Source of the DNA: Undaria pinnatifida
Lineage: Eukaryota > Sar > Phaeophyceae > Laminariales > Alariaceae
Reading direction: 5' to 3'
NCBI GenBank assembly: GCA_012845835.1
Contig: JABAKD010000010.1
Span: forward strand, 13,945,401-14,009,400
Length of the DNA: 64,000 bases
Shown here piece by piece: positions 32,601-43,863 of this stretch (position 1 is the stretch's first letter; each line of letters starts with the position of its first letter). The translations under genes and the position numbers were made by a program. The notes beneath the pieces were generated by a model, which was given only the letters and a program-made list of their open reading frames with translations, was not told the origin of the DNA and searched no databases.

Positions 32601-33893
32601 CCCTACCCAGTAGTATGGCTCTGGAATACACACCGTGGCAAAGAGCCCTCTAGTTCCACAAAACGCCATACCGGTATATATATGGTGGAGGCCACCGTTC
32701 CGGCCTGGCAGATGCCACGCGCGGCACACGATGACAAGAAACAAAAAAAACACGTGCATAATAACACGCGTTTTTGGTTTGCCGGCACAACAAAAATACA
32801 TCTTTCCACTCAACCGAACTTTAAAAAAGAAATAAAAAAATCCAATTATTATGTACTATTTTTTATTTTATTTCGGAGAAGTGACGTCACAAATTCGGAT
32901 GTTGACTCACGTCGACCACGGACTTTACACCAATCGAAAATTCGAACCGAAAAAAGTGATCAATCAGAAAAATGCGGGCACGAAATGTCTTTCAGTAAGA
33001 ACGCGGGATACGGGTGGTCATTTCTCGACCTCCAGACAGCAAGTGCAAATGTCAAGCGGCTACAGCACCGCCTCGGACCAATCAATCAATCACGACACGA
33101 CACGACACGACACGCTTGCAACACTTCAAAAAAACTGACGCTCAGCTCGTCTGCAAAAAACACCACCACCAATCACCACCATCACGCCGCTACCCATCGA
33201 CCAAGCAAATACTCCCACCTTTCGAACGGCGGAACCGATCTCGCCAAACCCAATCCCCTCGTTCGTATCGACGCCACAAACGCCTTCCCAAAACATGACA
33301 AAAGCTCCCCTTTGAATGCGGCGGCACCAAGTCATTTTTTTCTCACGGGCTTACGCAAGGAGTAAATACCAGGACGCCGTGAGTGTTGCAGCATCTCTCG
33401 ACCGACAACCCTCGCATTTCTCCAAACGCTGCGACAACAACGCAGCGAGGGACTCTCGAAGCCCCCCCCCCTTTCCCGACGACCCGATTTCCACTCGCGC
33501 CCGCAAAGGACGCTCTGACACCGCAACACCGTCTTCAAACGGCGTCGCCCTTACCTTACACCGCCCCGCTGCATTTCGAGCAAAGCCACGAAAAAAGATA
33601 CGCTCATTCCAATCCACCGCCTAGAACCCAGCTCCACCCCCCACCCTACTCAAACACCCTAATTCTTGTACCCACCACCTCCCCCCCCTCCTACCCACCC
33701 ACCCACCCACCCCTTCATCCACCACGGCATATCCGAAAAAAAAAAAACACCGACAACGCACCGCCAGCAATTTAACCCATTTACTATAGTACAGCACCTG
33801 AAAAAAAAAATAACCCACATTAATTCCAAGTAGTTTTACCCGAGAAACGCGGGTGCAATACTAAAGAGGTCGAAGACGGACAAAGAAGGCCTT

Positions 33894-34277
33894 TTAGCTC
33901 ATGTCCATCTGCGTCAGCAGAAGCCCAGCTGCTTGCTCCGTGTCCCCCCCCGTGCTCTCCAGAGCCCCCTCGGCCTGATCCCTCGCGAATCCCATTCCCA
34001 TCAGTTGCAAAACTTTTTCTTCCTCCACCCCACCGATCATCGCCGCCGGAGCTTGCGGCTGTGCGGGCGCTGGTGATGGTGCAGCCGGAGCAGCTGCTGG
34101 TGCAGGTGTAGGTGCTGCTGGTGTGGGTGTGGGTGCTGGTGCTGGTGTTGGAGTTGGTACGGGTGGGGTCGTGGATGCGGCCGGGGAGGGCGGAGACGCG
34201 GCCCCGCTCCCCGCCCCTGCGGCTGACGAATCCACAGCCGATTCATCAGCAGCAGGTTTTCGGTCGAGGTCTCCCTC
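33894..34277 (-). CDS. DDI1: DDI1 exon 9: linker and UBA domain
   Basis: 127 codons plus TAA (CCCATCAG acceptor, phase 0). After an acidic/Ser stretch comes a long Pro-Ala-Thr low-complexity linker, then '[20 protein letters not shown]' and '[10 protein letters not shown]', a canonical UBA with the MGF loop. The 3' flank soon runs into a CCAAGTAGTTTT motif at 33825. Confidence 0.92.
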   Translation of the reverse strand, partial: EGDLDRKPAADESAVDSSAAGAGSGAASPPSPAASTTPPVPTPTPAPAPTPTPAAPTPAPAAAPAAPSPAPAQPQAPAAMIGGVEEEKVLQLMGMGFARDQAEGALESTGGDTEQAAGLLLTQMDMS

Positions 34278-37200
34278 CTGATGGGGGAGAAAAGAAGGGA
34301 AGGGAGGGAGGGGGAGGGGCGGGGGAGAGAGAGACAGGGCTTCAGCAAGAAGAGTGTTATCGATGAGCTCGTCGGGGGTGGGGGGAGGGCGGCGGAGATC
34401 AAAATAAATGGATCGCGGCAGCTCGTCCAAAGTACCGGCGCAAAGTTATACGGTTGTGACCGGGCGGGCGGGCGGGCGCGGAGTTAATGAGACAAAAACA
34501 CGCACACATGCCGTCTCGCTCCTTGATAACGTATACAGGTACAAACGAGTTTTGATCTTCAGCAAAATCCTGTGTCTTGCGTGGGGAAAACGGGAGGTCT
34601 CTGTCGGACAAGAAGGGGGTCGTGCTCAATCGCGACGGGTCTGACTGTATGTGCGTTCGTGTTCTTCACATTGAACTGATTGTTTTCAACCACCTACGTC
34701 CAGCACAACCAGTGTCCGCGCCGATGCCTCCTCCCCTAAAGATGAGCTCTGTGGTCGCAAACTACGACACAGCAGAGAAACACATCGCAAACACCGCAAG
34801 CAAGCTAATTTAGATATGCAATGAACCGCAATTAATACGCGGGCAAAACAAAACAAAAGATATGCAAGCCCCAGCACACCAGACTAATTACACAACAAAA
34901 AGGAAAAAACAACAACAGAAAAAAGGGGGAGGGGAGGGGGGGAAACACGACGATATGAAAGAAAGAAGAAAAAAAAAACTGCTGTAGTTGTGCTGGACGC
35001 CGTAGGAGAGTACAAGCCACGGTGTAACGTGACAAGAGAAAAAAAAAACACGCACACATGGGGGTCGAATCCCTCGGCAAAAATCTGTCATGATACACAC
35101 CAACCGGCCCTCTCGAAATAAAGACCGCCACGAAGAAATGTAAGCCCGAAAAAAAATTCGGGGGAAAAAAAATAAGAAACTCGACAGCTGTTATGCCGAA
35201 GTTGGTGTACATCCCTTATCAAACAAAATATCTAGACAGAAAAAAAAACAAAGCCTAGACTGAAGAAGAAAAAAAAAAAATCCGTGTCTCAACAGAGGTC
35301 CGGCTCTGCATACGACTTCAGGTTTTGAAGACTCGCCTTCGTCTCGCGTGCCGAAGGCGGCAGGTCCTTCTCGGACAGGAAAGGGACCGCGGCTCCCGCG
35401 CTCCCCAGCGCTAGGACCCCGCTTTTGAGGTCGATCACGCAAAGGTGCCGCTTGAGCATGTCCAGCCCGAACAGAAAGTCCACGTCGCTTGTCTGAGATT
35501 TTTTTTTGTTTTTCCAAGTAAAACAAGAAGAACGAAAGAGGAAACGATCAGGGACATAATAAAAAAACAAAGCGAAAACAAGAAAGTAATAACAAAGCAA
35601 TAATTTGCAACAAAACGACAAAACGGGAGAAGAAAGTAAGTAAGAACGTTTTGAAAACACAAAAAAAGGCAAAACGACAAAAAAGGAGAAGAAAGCAAGT
35701 AAAAAACGTTTTGGAAAACACAAAAAAAGGAACAGGAGAAGAAGAAAAGAGAAACGCAGGCAACGCCTACAAATGGAAAACAGGACAACAACCAATCAAG
35801 CAGAACGGAGAACCCGCCGCGGCCAACAAGACACGGCCAAACACACAAGCCATATTGTGCTCTCGCGCGTTTGGGTTCTCGTTCTTTTTCTTGTTTGCTA
35901 TCGCAACAAAAAAACGGAGAAATCGCCCGGGGCGATCCGGTTACACTTACCTCGAGAATGGTGAAGCTGCAGGGAAAATGGTGAGCCCCGATCTTGATCT
36001 GGGCCATGTGGATTATTCCCATAATTTTCCCTGTTCCCACGCCTGCACGCGGACGCCAAGGACAACAACGCACCACGTAGAAGGGAGTTAGTTTTCCGCG
36101 AAAACAGTCAAAACAAAAATGGTAGGAGCAGAAACAGAACCGTTTCTATCGGTCGTGAGATTCCGAGCGTCGGCACGCTCGCCAACAAAGGCAGATAACA
36201 AGAGGGGCTACGGCAGGAAGTGGCAGAAAGCACGGCCGGGAAGGTACACGAGCTTTGATTACCCCGCAGTTGAGGGGGACGAAAGCGGCACAGTAATAAA
36301 TGCCGCACACGGTGAGAGGGAAAGTGATGCGATGAGTTGATCATCGGCGACGACCTTGCACGTGGCGTTACAAAGGCCACCCCTTCCCCCCCCCCCCCCC
36401 CCCCATATCCTGGAAAATGCGAGGGCTAAACAGATAAGACGACAAAGCTCAAATTATTGACAAGACGCACCCATCCATGCAGCTACGTAGACATAAATAC
36501 AAGACACGACGGGTCGGGGGCTGTTCCCTACCTTTAGCCACGCCGTGAAAGCGCCGGTCCACCAGTCGCATCAAGCCGCATCGCTCCGCGCACTTGGCGG
36601 ACATGATGGTGATCTGCGCCCCGCTGTCGACAAACGCCTTCACGTGCACGTCGTTGATCTTCTCGCCGACACATACACGAACATCCCACCCCACACCACC
36701 CCCCAACGCCGCAAACAGATGCGACAACGCATACATAAGATTACATGCGAACGAAAAACATCGAGCGGTGAAGCGTGTATGATGTGTATGCGCGCCTTCG
36801 ATGTAGCAGTTTCCGTTGGTGCACGTACATGTAAATCGATTTTGGTAGTGTCACTTTGAGCTATGAATGTGTTTACCCCCCCCCCCCCCTCCTCCCAACC
36901 ACCCTTCCCCTCCCTGCACCTCCCCCCCCCCTCCCCCCATCCATCCCCATCCCCCTGAGAGTCACGCACCCTCACAGACACATGACGACAAAGCCATCAA
37001 CTTTTTTTTTTTTTTATCCTCCGGCGGATGGGGAAAAATAAAGCTCAAGCTCACCACACTTCCACGTATTTTCATACGCGTCGTGTGTCGATTTAACTCA
37101 GTTGCTTTCGCAACCCAACGCTAGCTGGCGCACCCTTCGGATTCCACTGTAGCGATAGCGTGAGCTGACCCTATCAGTGGTCCTCGTTTTACAACCCCGG

Positions 37201-38845
37201 CAGCGCAAGCTATAGTTGTGTACGGATGCGTGTGTATGTCGAGCATTAACGTTTTAACGTTACAAAACAAGAGGGCTAACTCACAGCCCATATGTAGGAC
37301 AAGGTTCCCCATCGGGATGTGGTAAACTTGAAATTCCGGGGGTGTCTGCAGTTCGAAAGGGGGGGAAAAGCTCTTGCAAAAACTAGAGAAAAAAACACCA
37401 TCCACCGCTCTTGTGGCTGGGCAAGAAACACCAACCAGCCCAACCGAGTTTAAAGGTTGTAGTCTACTTGCAAGAACTGTATTAAAAAAACAAAAAGCAG
37501 GTGAGCAAAGGTGAGCAAAAAATAAAACTACGGTCGTGTCATAGCTCACAACCTTCTTTTGGCACAGCTCTACGCGTTTCGCGGATACGTTTCCATACCT
37601 TGCGTACTCCTACTTTCGAGCATTCCACGGGCTACATTATTGCGGTACGTTAATGTTACAACAGCACGCCATCAACGACAACAACAGCAACAACGACAAC
37701 GACAACTACAACTACAACAACAACAGCAACAACAACAGCAACACCAACAACAACCCCTTTGATTGACACCGTGCACGTCAATAACGTGCAACATCGATAT
37801 CTCAGTGTCGATGTAGAGCATGTTAACGCGCGCGAAGACCTCCGGCGCTTCCCCCATGGCCATGTGGCAACAACGCACCACCACAGCAACACCAACAACA
37901 AATCACCAATACCAACACCAACACACATGCTGCGGTCGAGGCACACGCCTTTTTTTCAGGAGCTCCGCACTTGTGGACCTTCTATACTATCTTAACCACA
38001 ACAGTTACTCATCTTGAGCAAACCGAAAGTGCAATCCGATGAAAGGAACCCGTTCTCCTGGTGAACAAAACAATAATTGGGCTAAACAAGAAAGGATGTC
38101 ATTCCCAAGATTTTGGGCTTATAAGCCTCGTCATCCAGAAATTAAATTTGGTTGAAATGTGATACCTCTATCATAGCATGCGTCCCAACACCAACACCAC
38201 CACCACCAACAACACCAACACCAACACCACCACCACCAACAACAACGACACCATCACCAACACCACCACCAACAACAACGACGCCATCACCAACACCAAC
38301 ACCAACACCAACACCAACACCAACACCACCAACAACAACACCAACACCAACACCAACATCAACAACAACACCAACACCAACACCAACACCAACACCACCA
38401 ACAACAACACCACCACCACCACCAACACCAACACCAACAACACCAACACCACCAACACCAACACCAACAACAAACACAACAGCAGCTCTCAATTCTGACA
38501 CCGTTCGCGTCCATCAATACCGTACAGGAACGGTATCTAGCAGTTACCTCGGTGTCGATGTAGAGCATGTTAACGCGTGTGAAGACCTCCGGCGCCTCCT
38601 CCATGGCCATGTGGTAGTTCTGGTCGATGGCTTCCTGCTCGATCATTTTCTGGATCTTCGCTTGATTCTGAAAATAATGTGTACGTCAAGGAGGACGCCC
38701 GCAAGGTTACATAACCGATAGGCGGGTGGGGGGGGCTCGGTAAATGCTTTCATCTGGCCAGAACCAGGAACATATGCCAAATCATAGTTTTTAATGCGTC
38801 TAGTAAGCCAGCCAGCAAGCAAGCCAGCCAGCCAGCCAGCCAGCC

Positions 38846-38918
<73 letters not shown>

Positions 38919-41391
38919 ACAATCAATCGAGCAAGCAAGCAAGCTAGCAAGCTAGCAAGCTAGCAAGCTAGCAAGCTAGCAAGCAAGCAAGTAAACAATC
39001 AATCAAGCGAGCGGGTATGCCTAAGCCAGCCAGACAACATCGTTGAGCGCGAAGTTGGAAGCCCTTGCCGCGTTCTTTTTGTTCTTCTCTGGAGTCGAGG
39101 AACCATTCGAAGACAAGAGCGAAATGTCCGCCTCAGCAGGAACAGCTAAGTCCACAAACGTCCGCACCCGTCTGTAGCTCTACTGCAGTACATCAGTACC
39201 GTGCTGCAGAAGCCATACAAAACAAAACGCGAAAAAAAAAGGTAAATGGAGGTGACAAGAAAGAAAAAAACAGGCAAAAACAAAAAAAAACGCAAAAGTC
39301 AAGGCGACGGAAAACAAAAGACAAAAGAGAAAACCAAAACCAAAACCACAAGCCAAAGGTAAACCAAAAAAAAGCAGCAGGCAAAACAAATACGTACTCG
39401 TACAGGCCAAGGCAAAGCCATAGCCAAAAGCAAAATATACCCATTAAAACTAAACGCAACCCCCCCCCCCCCCCCAAACCAAAAGCGAAGGCAAAAACAA
39501 CAACAAAAAGCAAAAGCAAAGGCAAAATAACACACAAAACACAGAAAGGCAAACGTAAAAGCGAAAGCGAATGCGAAGCAACACCCGTATCGTACCTCTT
39601 CGCTGTCTGGGTTAGCGAATAACGCCGCCCTCTCCGTCTCCTGGGTCCACTTGACCTTGTGGCTTCGCATCTGCTGCATCATCACGCACGTCCGCACTTT
39701 CCCCACATCTCCCGTCTCCACTGCCTCCGCGAGCTCGGAGTCAACCTGTGTTGGGAGGCGTTTATCCGTTCGAAAAAGGAAAGTGGACCGGTCGAACGGA
39801 CGCCCAAATATTCAAAAAAAAAACGTTGCATTAGTCAGCTTCAGAACTCATACGTCCAAGCACAAGACGGCCTGGTCGAGCTCAACAACACACTACGATT
39901 GTCGCTAGCTTCAGAGCTGGGAAGGGGCGTTCATCCGTTCGAAAAAGAAAAATAGACCGATCGGATGCAAAAAAAAAAGAAACAAACGAACGAAAAAAAA
40001 AAAGTTGCTTTAGCCAGCTTCAGAATTCATGCGTTCAAGCGCAAGGTGGCCATGTTTTAGGGAAAAACTATCCCCCGTAGCAACGTCGTGATGGTGCAGG
40101 CGGCCAGTGCAAATATTGCCCGATTTTAAAACGCAGTACATTGCGACGTTCCACAGCAGTACAGCAGCAGCATCCATTATCGCACTCGTCTTATGAATTC
40201 AGGCACGTAGGTGCAATAATCTCGTACTGGCGCCACATTTAGGGGAAAAACTACTTGAAAAAAGCGTGGAATAATGTTGGCAGCAGCACGAAGCCTGGTC
40301 GTATGATAGCAAAAAGAGGGAATGGGTGCTACCGTATTTAGTCGACTGCTTGATCGATTGAGTGATGGCACCAAGGCTACGTTGTTGTAGTATCGACGCG
40401 AGTCGACGAGGCAAGAAAATGCTGCAGTCGTCTCGAGATAAAAACGAAGGCGCGCACCGTGGTGGGGATGGGGGAGGAGGGCCCGCTATGTGACCCCGGA
40501 TCTGACTTACTACTGGGAGGGAGCGCGAGAGTAGGGCGAGGATAATAAAAGGGATGGAAAATAAAAGAAAAGAAAAAGAATCACCCCTACAGTGTACTAC
40601 CATTTTTTTTAGTCACTCGCACGAGCGACTCTGTACCTCACGGACGCAAAGACTTTTACGCCTTTGTTTTGGCGCAGCGTAGCTGACCCTTCCATTGCGG
40701 GTTCAGGGCGCATCATTTAAAACAGCACGTATGCTCAAGATCGAAAAGGATCATGGGGGAGAGTCACTCGCGCGAGTGAGCCCGAGCCACTGCCCCAAAA
40801 ATCCCGCTATAACAAGACCCTCTACACAATAGCCTCGTAGCCTCGGCCAATGGTTGGTTATTTGATTCGTTGTATGGTTGGTTGGGTGGGTGGTTTTGTT
40901 GATTTTGTTGGCCGATCACGGTGTTTGCGAAAATTCTGGTACCAACTTTGGTTGGGTAGGAAATGGGTAGGAAAAACATGGAAATTGACCCATTTCCAAA
41001 TCCTAAATTATTCTAGTCTAACTCCAAGTGCTTTGTCCCCGCGGTGCTAAAAGGGTTGATATAGCATTGAAACCGTCGAACTTTGCAATCCAAGGCCAAC
41101 TCAACCCACGAATAATCGGCGAAACATTAGGTCAGAAATATGTTTTCCTACCATTTTTTTTCGAATCTATGTTTTCGTGAATTGGTTGGCCGTGGGTGAT
41201 AATGCTCGTTGGTTTCAATACTTTTTTTTTTTGCCAACCCAACGGAGGTTGGAAACAAACACCCTACTGATTGGTCGTTGATTGGTCGATTGAAATCATT
41301 GGTTGATTGATTGGTTGATTGAGTGATTGCTTGATTGATTGATCAACCGATTGATTGATTGATTGATCGATTGTTTGATCGATCGATTGGT

Positions 41392-41431
<40 letters not shown>

Positions 41432-43863
41432 TGATTGATTGTTTGATTGATTGGATGATTGATTGAATCATTCATTCATTGAATGACTGATTGATTGATT
41501 GATTGATCGACCGATTGGCGATTATATATCGTACATCGCTTATCATACACGTCCACCGCATGACCGATCGATGCAGAGGTGTGCCAGCTACCAACAGAAG
41601 GCGCTGCCGATGCCGAGAGATGGTTGTCCCTACAGCTCACTGGCTAACACCCCAACGTTCATCTTCTACTTTTTGAACTCAAAATAGCAGCATGAGCGGG
41701 TGTCGAACGACGCCAACAACAAACCGCAAGAGAACAACAAAACGTGAGCGTACATGGTGTAATTGCCTCAGCAGCTGCGGGTTCTCCTTGAAGAAAGCTA
41801 GAAGCGTGTTGGCCTCTAGGCTTTTGATGTCGGCCAGGGTCGGCCCGCTTGGCGCCGCCTTTTCTCGACACGGAACATGACAGGGAGAATCCGGCAGGCG
41901 ACAGACGGCAGGCGGCAAGGGACAAGGGGCGGAGAGGGGGCTTAACGTTTGCTCCTAGCATAATTAAAATATATATTGTAGATACAAGGTTCGGGATGTA
42001 GTTGGTTTGAAATCCCGGGCGTGTAGCACGTTGAAAAGGCGGACAAAACTCTCGCAAAACTGGAAAAAAAAGGATTAGTTACCGTGCAAGATCATAGGTT
42101 AGTCTACATACGCCAGCTGTATTTTTGACCAATTGAGCGATCGATACTCACTTTAAAGTCGACTTCGAATATAAATGGTCGGTGCCCAGCCGACAAAACA
42201 GAGAAGGGCAGCGAGCAAGCACTTCTACTGCTGTTGCAACGACAGCTGCGACACCAGGCCATACGCAGCAGTAACAGTTGTTGCTCCTTGTCTGCTTGTT
42301 TGCAGTGCCATGGTTGCGTTTACGATCTGCTCCACACATCGACATCATGGTTGAAATGATCACGAGTGGCAAGAAAGAGCCAAAAACTACCAATAACAAA
42401 GCCAAAAGACAAAAAAGTCAAAACGCACGGAGCAAAGAAAAAACGCTGCTGTACGAAGAAACACACACGACCAAAACACTCACTACGCCGAACATACCAA
42501 ACACACCAAGCACAAGGCAGACACACGCACACAAACCACGCGCGCCAGCCACACGCACATGCATACGGGCCGGTCCAAGCAGCGCTCATCACTCCCCTAT
42601 ATGGATACGTGTCTACCAGCGTCGAACATTGAGAGAGAACGAACCTTTTCGACCGAAATAAACAACATCAGCACCATCGTTGTCATTGCGATCAAAGAAG
42701 GGGGAGGGGAGGGGTGGGTGGGTGGGTAACTATTGCGGAGTGAGGGGCTTACCGAACCACCACCACCCTTGGTGATGAGAAGCAAGTCTTGGTTGCCCAC
42801 GCCAGCACTGGTCATGGTGGCATCGTCTGCGAGGGGGAGCCCGTTGAAGCACACCTGAGACCCTGGTGCCACGGTGAGCTCCTTAGCAAGGCGCGTTTTG
42901 ATCTCCGAGACAGCCGTATCTCCCGATACCTGTGGTACGAGCAAAAACAGAGTGTTTGCCGTGAGAGCGGTCACGGGCGTCGAATCAAGCCGGAAGTTTA
43001 TCATGCTGCGTTTGGACGCGCAAGGCGTAGTTGCGCGGTTGCTCAGCGTCGCGTCGCCGGCGAAGAGGCAAAGGGCGGGAGCGGTCGGCGTTTGGCATAT
43101 TTGAGGCGGATCTGGTGTCGAATAGGCGGCGGGTTTTTTGGCGTTTCACCTTCCGCAGCAAGAGCCAAGCAAAACCCTATCAAGATAGTATAGCCGTAGC
43201 TAGGGAATCGCGCAGTAGGAATTAATAACTGTCGTAAACTTTTCTGCGTTGGTGGATGATGGTCGGTTGTTGGCGTTCGTTGTCATCTCGTGGCCTACGA
43301 TGTCCTCCATGGTCATAAGACTGGTGTAAGCAGGAGGATGACTTTCCGGGTGGCTATCTCCCCCGCACCTGATCCCCAGGGATCAAGTCGGGTCGACATA
43401 CTCACCCATTCGCATACAGCGGCAGCTTGTGCTGCTGGAGTAGCAACGGTGACCACCGGTAGGGACAGCTCGCGCTGTCGCTACCACGGTAACTGAAGGA
43501 TACGCCAGCTATTAATAGCGCTGGATTGCAAGAACACTTGAGTTAAATTGACACACGACATGTACGGAAATACGAGCAAGTGTGGTGAGCTTTGAGGCTT
43601 ATTTATCCCCATCCGCCGGAGGATAACAAAAAGCAAAAAGCAAAAACAAAAAGTGCTTTTGTTCCCCCCTTTCGACTTGCGACACCCCCGGGATATCCAG
43701 TCAACCCCATCCCGCGAAGGTCGAAGGGGGCCTTGTACCAGGGTATAACGTGCTACCGATCACCTCGACAGTGAAAAAGATAATCAACATGCCGGAGGGA
43801 GCACTCACTCACCAGGTGCAGAGTCAACATGCGAATTAATGAATACGTGCCGATCGGGCCCAT
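33894..43863 (-). CDS. DDI1: DDI1-type ubiquitin-shuttle aspartic protease, nine exons
   Basis: DDI1 proteins bind ubiquitin chains and the proteasome and carry a dimeric retropepsin-like protease that clips heavily ubiquitylated substrates; they act in cytosol and nucleus. The assembled product is 453 residues. The N-terminal ubiquitin-like domain is residues 1 to about 76. A helical region at 77-200 includes 'NPQLLRQL', '[11 protein letters not shown]' and '[20 protein letters not shown]'. The protease domain is about 190-326 with active-site '[12 protein letters not shown]' (Asp212), '[20 protein letters not shown]' and '[10 protein letters not shown]'. A Pro/Ala/Thr-rich linker follows, and the UBA domain is 411-453 ('[15 protein letters not shown]'). 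Family members are commonly about 400 residues; the excess is the linker. All intron phases agree. The upstream ATG (43863) is chosen because it gives a normal-length first UBL strand; an inner ATG at 43830 is the alternative. The gene lies head to head with the aminopeptidase. Confidence 0.93.
35337..35492 (-). CDS. DDI1: DDI1 exon 8: end of protease domain
   Basis: Fifty-two codons starting '[16 protein letters not shown]', through '[12 protein letters not shown]', to 'LPPSARETK'. No GT donor in the right phase exists before the in-frame stop at 35289-35291. The only phase-0 option is the GC donor AAG/GCGAGT, which otherwise matches the consensus perfectly. Reading on to the stop would give a shorter isoform without UBA. 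Confidence 0.85.
35951..36042 (-). CDS. DDI1: DDI1 exon 7: protease core
   Basis: 92 nt; enters in phase 1 and ends in phase 0 with a perfect donor GAG/GTAAGT. The peptide contains '[20 protein letters not shown]' and 'FPCSFTILE', the strands following the active site. Confidence 0.93.
36532..36658 (-). CDS. DDI1: DDI1 exon 6: protease active site
   Basis: 127 nt ending in phase 1 (AAAG/GTAGGG). It contains '[20 protein letters not shown]' with the catalytic Asp in DSGA, then '[14 protein letters not shown]'. The acceptor GCGAGAAG has a poor pyrimidine tract. An acceptor three bases upstream would add one Lys. Confidence 0.92.
36880..37480 (-). repeat. Dispersed repeat copy (family D) in DDI1 intron 5
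   Basis: On minus this shares with plus 43395-43760 the blocks 'CGACATACACACGCAT', 'AGCTTGCGCTGC', 'GAGTTAAATCGACACACGAC' and 'CCCCATCCGCCGGAGGATAA'. A third partial copy is on minus at about 41980-42080. C-rich runs flank it at 36879-36940. It is a mobile-element-like repeat without coding capacity. Confidence 0.7.
37672..38500 (+). repeat. CAA/CAC microsatellite tracts in DDI1 intron 5
   Basis: Interrupted CAA/CAG/ACG tract at 37672-37756, a short one at 37870-37925, and a long CAC/CAA mosaic at 38188-38482 with visible higher-order 'ACACCAACACCAACAC' blocks. Peptide frames across these are artefacts. Confidence 0.9.
37797..37868 (-). pseudogene. Decayed partial copy of DDI1 exon 5 in intron 5
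   Basis: The minus strand reads '[20 protein letters not shown]', almost identical to the end of exon 5. The left half of the exon is missing and the donor GT is lost (GAG/ATATCG). Flanking 'CACCGT-CGCGTC-ATCAAT'-like text and CAA-rich tracts are shared with exon 5's flank, so a block of exon plus intron was duplicated in tandem. Confidence 0.85.
38548..38667 (-). CDS. DDI1: DDI1 exon 5: start of protease domain
   Basis: Forty codons (TTTTCAG acceptor; GAG/GTAACT donor). It contains '[20 protein letters not shown]' and '[10 protein letters not shown]', highly conserved in DDI1. A decayed partial copy lies 750 bp downstream at 37797-37868. Confidence 0.93.
38806..39005 (+). repeat. (CAAG)n / (CCAG)n / (CTAG)n tetranucleotide tract in DDI1 intron 4
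   Basis: Starts as AGCC/CAGC units, becomes about 20 AAGC units, then GCAAGCTA units, then ends AAGTAAACAATCAATC. The mixed motif suggests slippage with successive point changes. Confidence 0.92.
39220..39590 (+). repeat. A-rich AAAAGCAAA tract in DDI1 intron 4
   Basis: Long imperfect iteration of CAAAA, AAAGC and AAACC units with a C run at 39459-39475. The minus strand is strongly pyrimidine-rich (TTTTG). Confidence 0.75.
39596..39745 (-). CDS. DDI1: DDI1 exon 4: helical domain
   Basis: Fifty codons (CAACACAG acceptor; GAG/GTACGA donor). It starts '[17 protein letters not shown]' and ends 'FANPDSEE', aligning to the LAEAL-GD helix and the acidic turn of DDI1. The intron to its left carries a long A-rich AAAAGCAAA tract (39220-39580). 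Confidence 0.88.
40385..40560 (+). repeat. Dispersed repeat family C copy in DDI1 intron 3
   Basis: It has 'GACGCGAGTCGACGAGGCAA', 'CTCGAGATAAAAACGAAGGC' and 'TGACCCCGGATCTGACTTAC', matching 6.44-6.62 kb in the same orientation. The rest of this intron (39746-41753) shows a CCAAGTGCTTTG motif near 41022 and the GATT tract. Confidence 0.65.
41268..41515 (+). repeat. (GATT)n tetranucleotide tract in DDI1 intron 3
   Basis: About 55 imperfect GATT units with GATC, GTTT and CATT variants, interrupted near 41340-41350 and 41460-41480. Confidence 0.92.
41754..41858 (-). CDS. DDI1: DDI1 exon 3: helical linker
   Basis: Thirty-five codons, phase 0 at both ends (GAAAAG acceptor; CAT/GTACGC donor). It contains '[17 protein letters not shown]', matching the N-P-LL-QL helix that precedes the protease in DDI1 proteins. 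Confidence 0.82.
41980..42090 (-). repeat. Family D partial copy in DDI1 intron 2
   Basis: On minus: 'CCAGTTTTGCGAGAGTTTTG', 'CCCGGGATTTCAAACCAAC' and 'ACATCCCGAACCTTGT', matching parts of the 37.3 kb copy. Intron 2 (41859-42752) otherwise shows an A/C-rich stretch at 42360-42560 and no further coding. Confidence 0.6.
42753..42929 (-). CDS. DDI1: DDI1 exon 2: ubiquitin-like domain
   Basis: Fifty-nine codons between TACCACAG and TCG/GTAAGC. The peptide includes '[19 protein letters not shown]', '[12 protein letters not shown]' and 'NQDLLLI', the fold pattern of a UBL, with a short Gly run at the end. Confidence 0.88.
43340..43765 (+). repeat. Family D copy in DDI1 intron 1
   Basis: Inverse of the 36.9-37.5 kb copy. 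Order: 'CGACATACTCACCCATTCGC', 'CAGCTTGTGCTGC', 'CAGCTCGCGCTGTCGCTAC', 'GAGTTAAATTGACACACGAC', 'CCCCATCCGCCGGAGGATAA', then 'CCCCCTTTCGACTTGCGACA' and 'CCCCCGGGATATCCAGTC'. Two inverted copies within one gene could pair in the pre-mRNA. Confidence 0.7.
43813..43863 (-). CDS. DDI1: DDI1 exon 1
   Basis: Seventeen codons from the upstream ATG, ending 'RMLTLHL' before a strong donor CTG/GTGAGT. It joins exon 2 in phase 0 to give 'LTLHLVSGDTAV', which lines up with the first strands of ubiquitin. Confidence 0.7.

Noticed and set aside
32559-33365. 268-codon plus-strand frame
   Set aside because: It crosses a family C repeat and a CACGA iteration, has biased low-complexity composition, no recognisable domain and no splice partners.
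35289-35336. DDI1 ending at the stop in exon 8 as the only form
   Set aside because: The UBA exon at 33894-34277 is clearly coding, in phase and typical of DDI1, so the spliced form through a GC donor is preferred. The short form is kept as a possible isoform.
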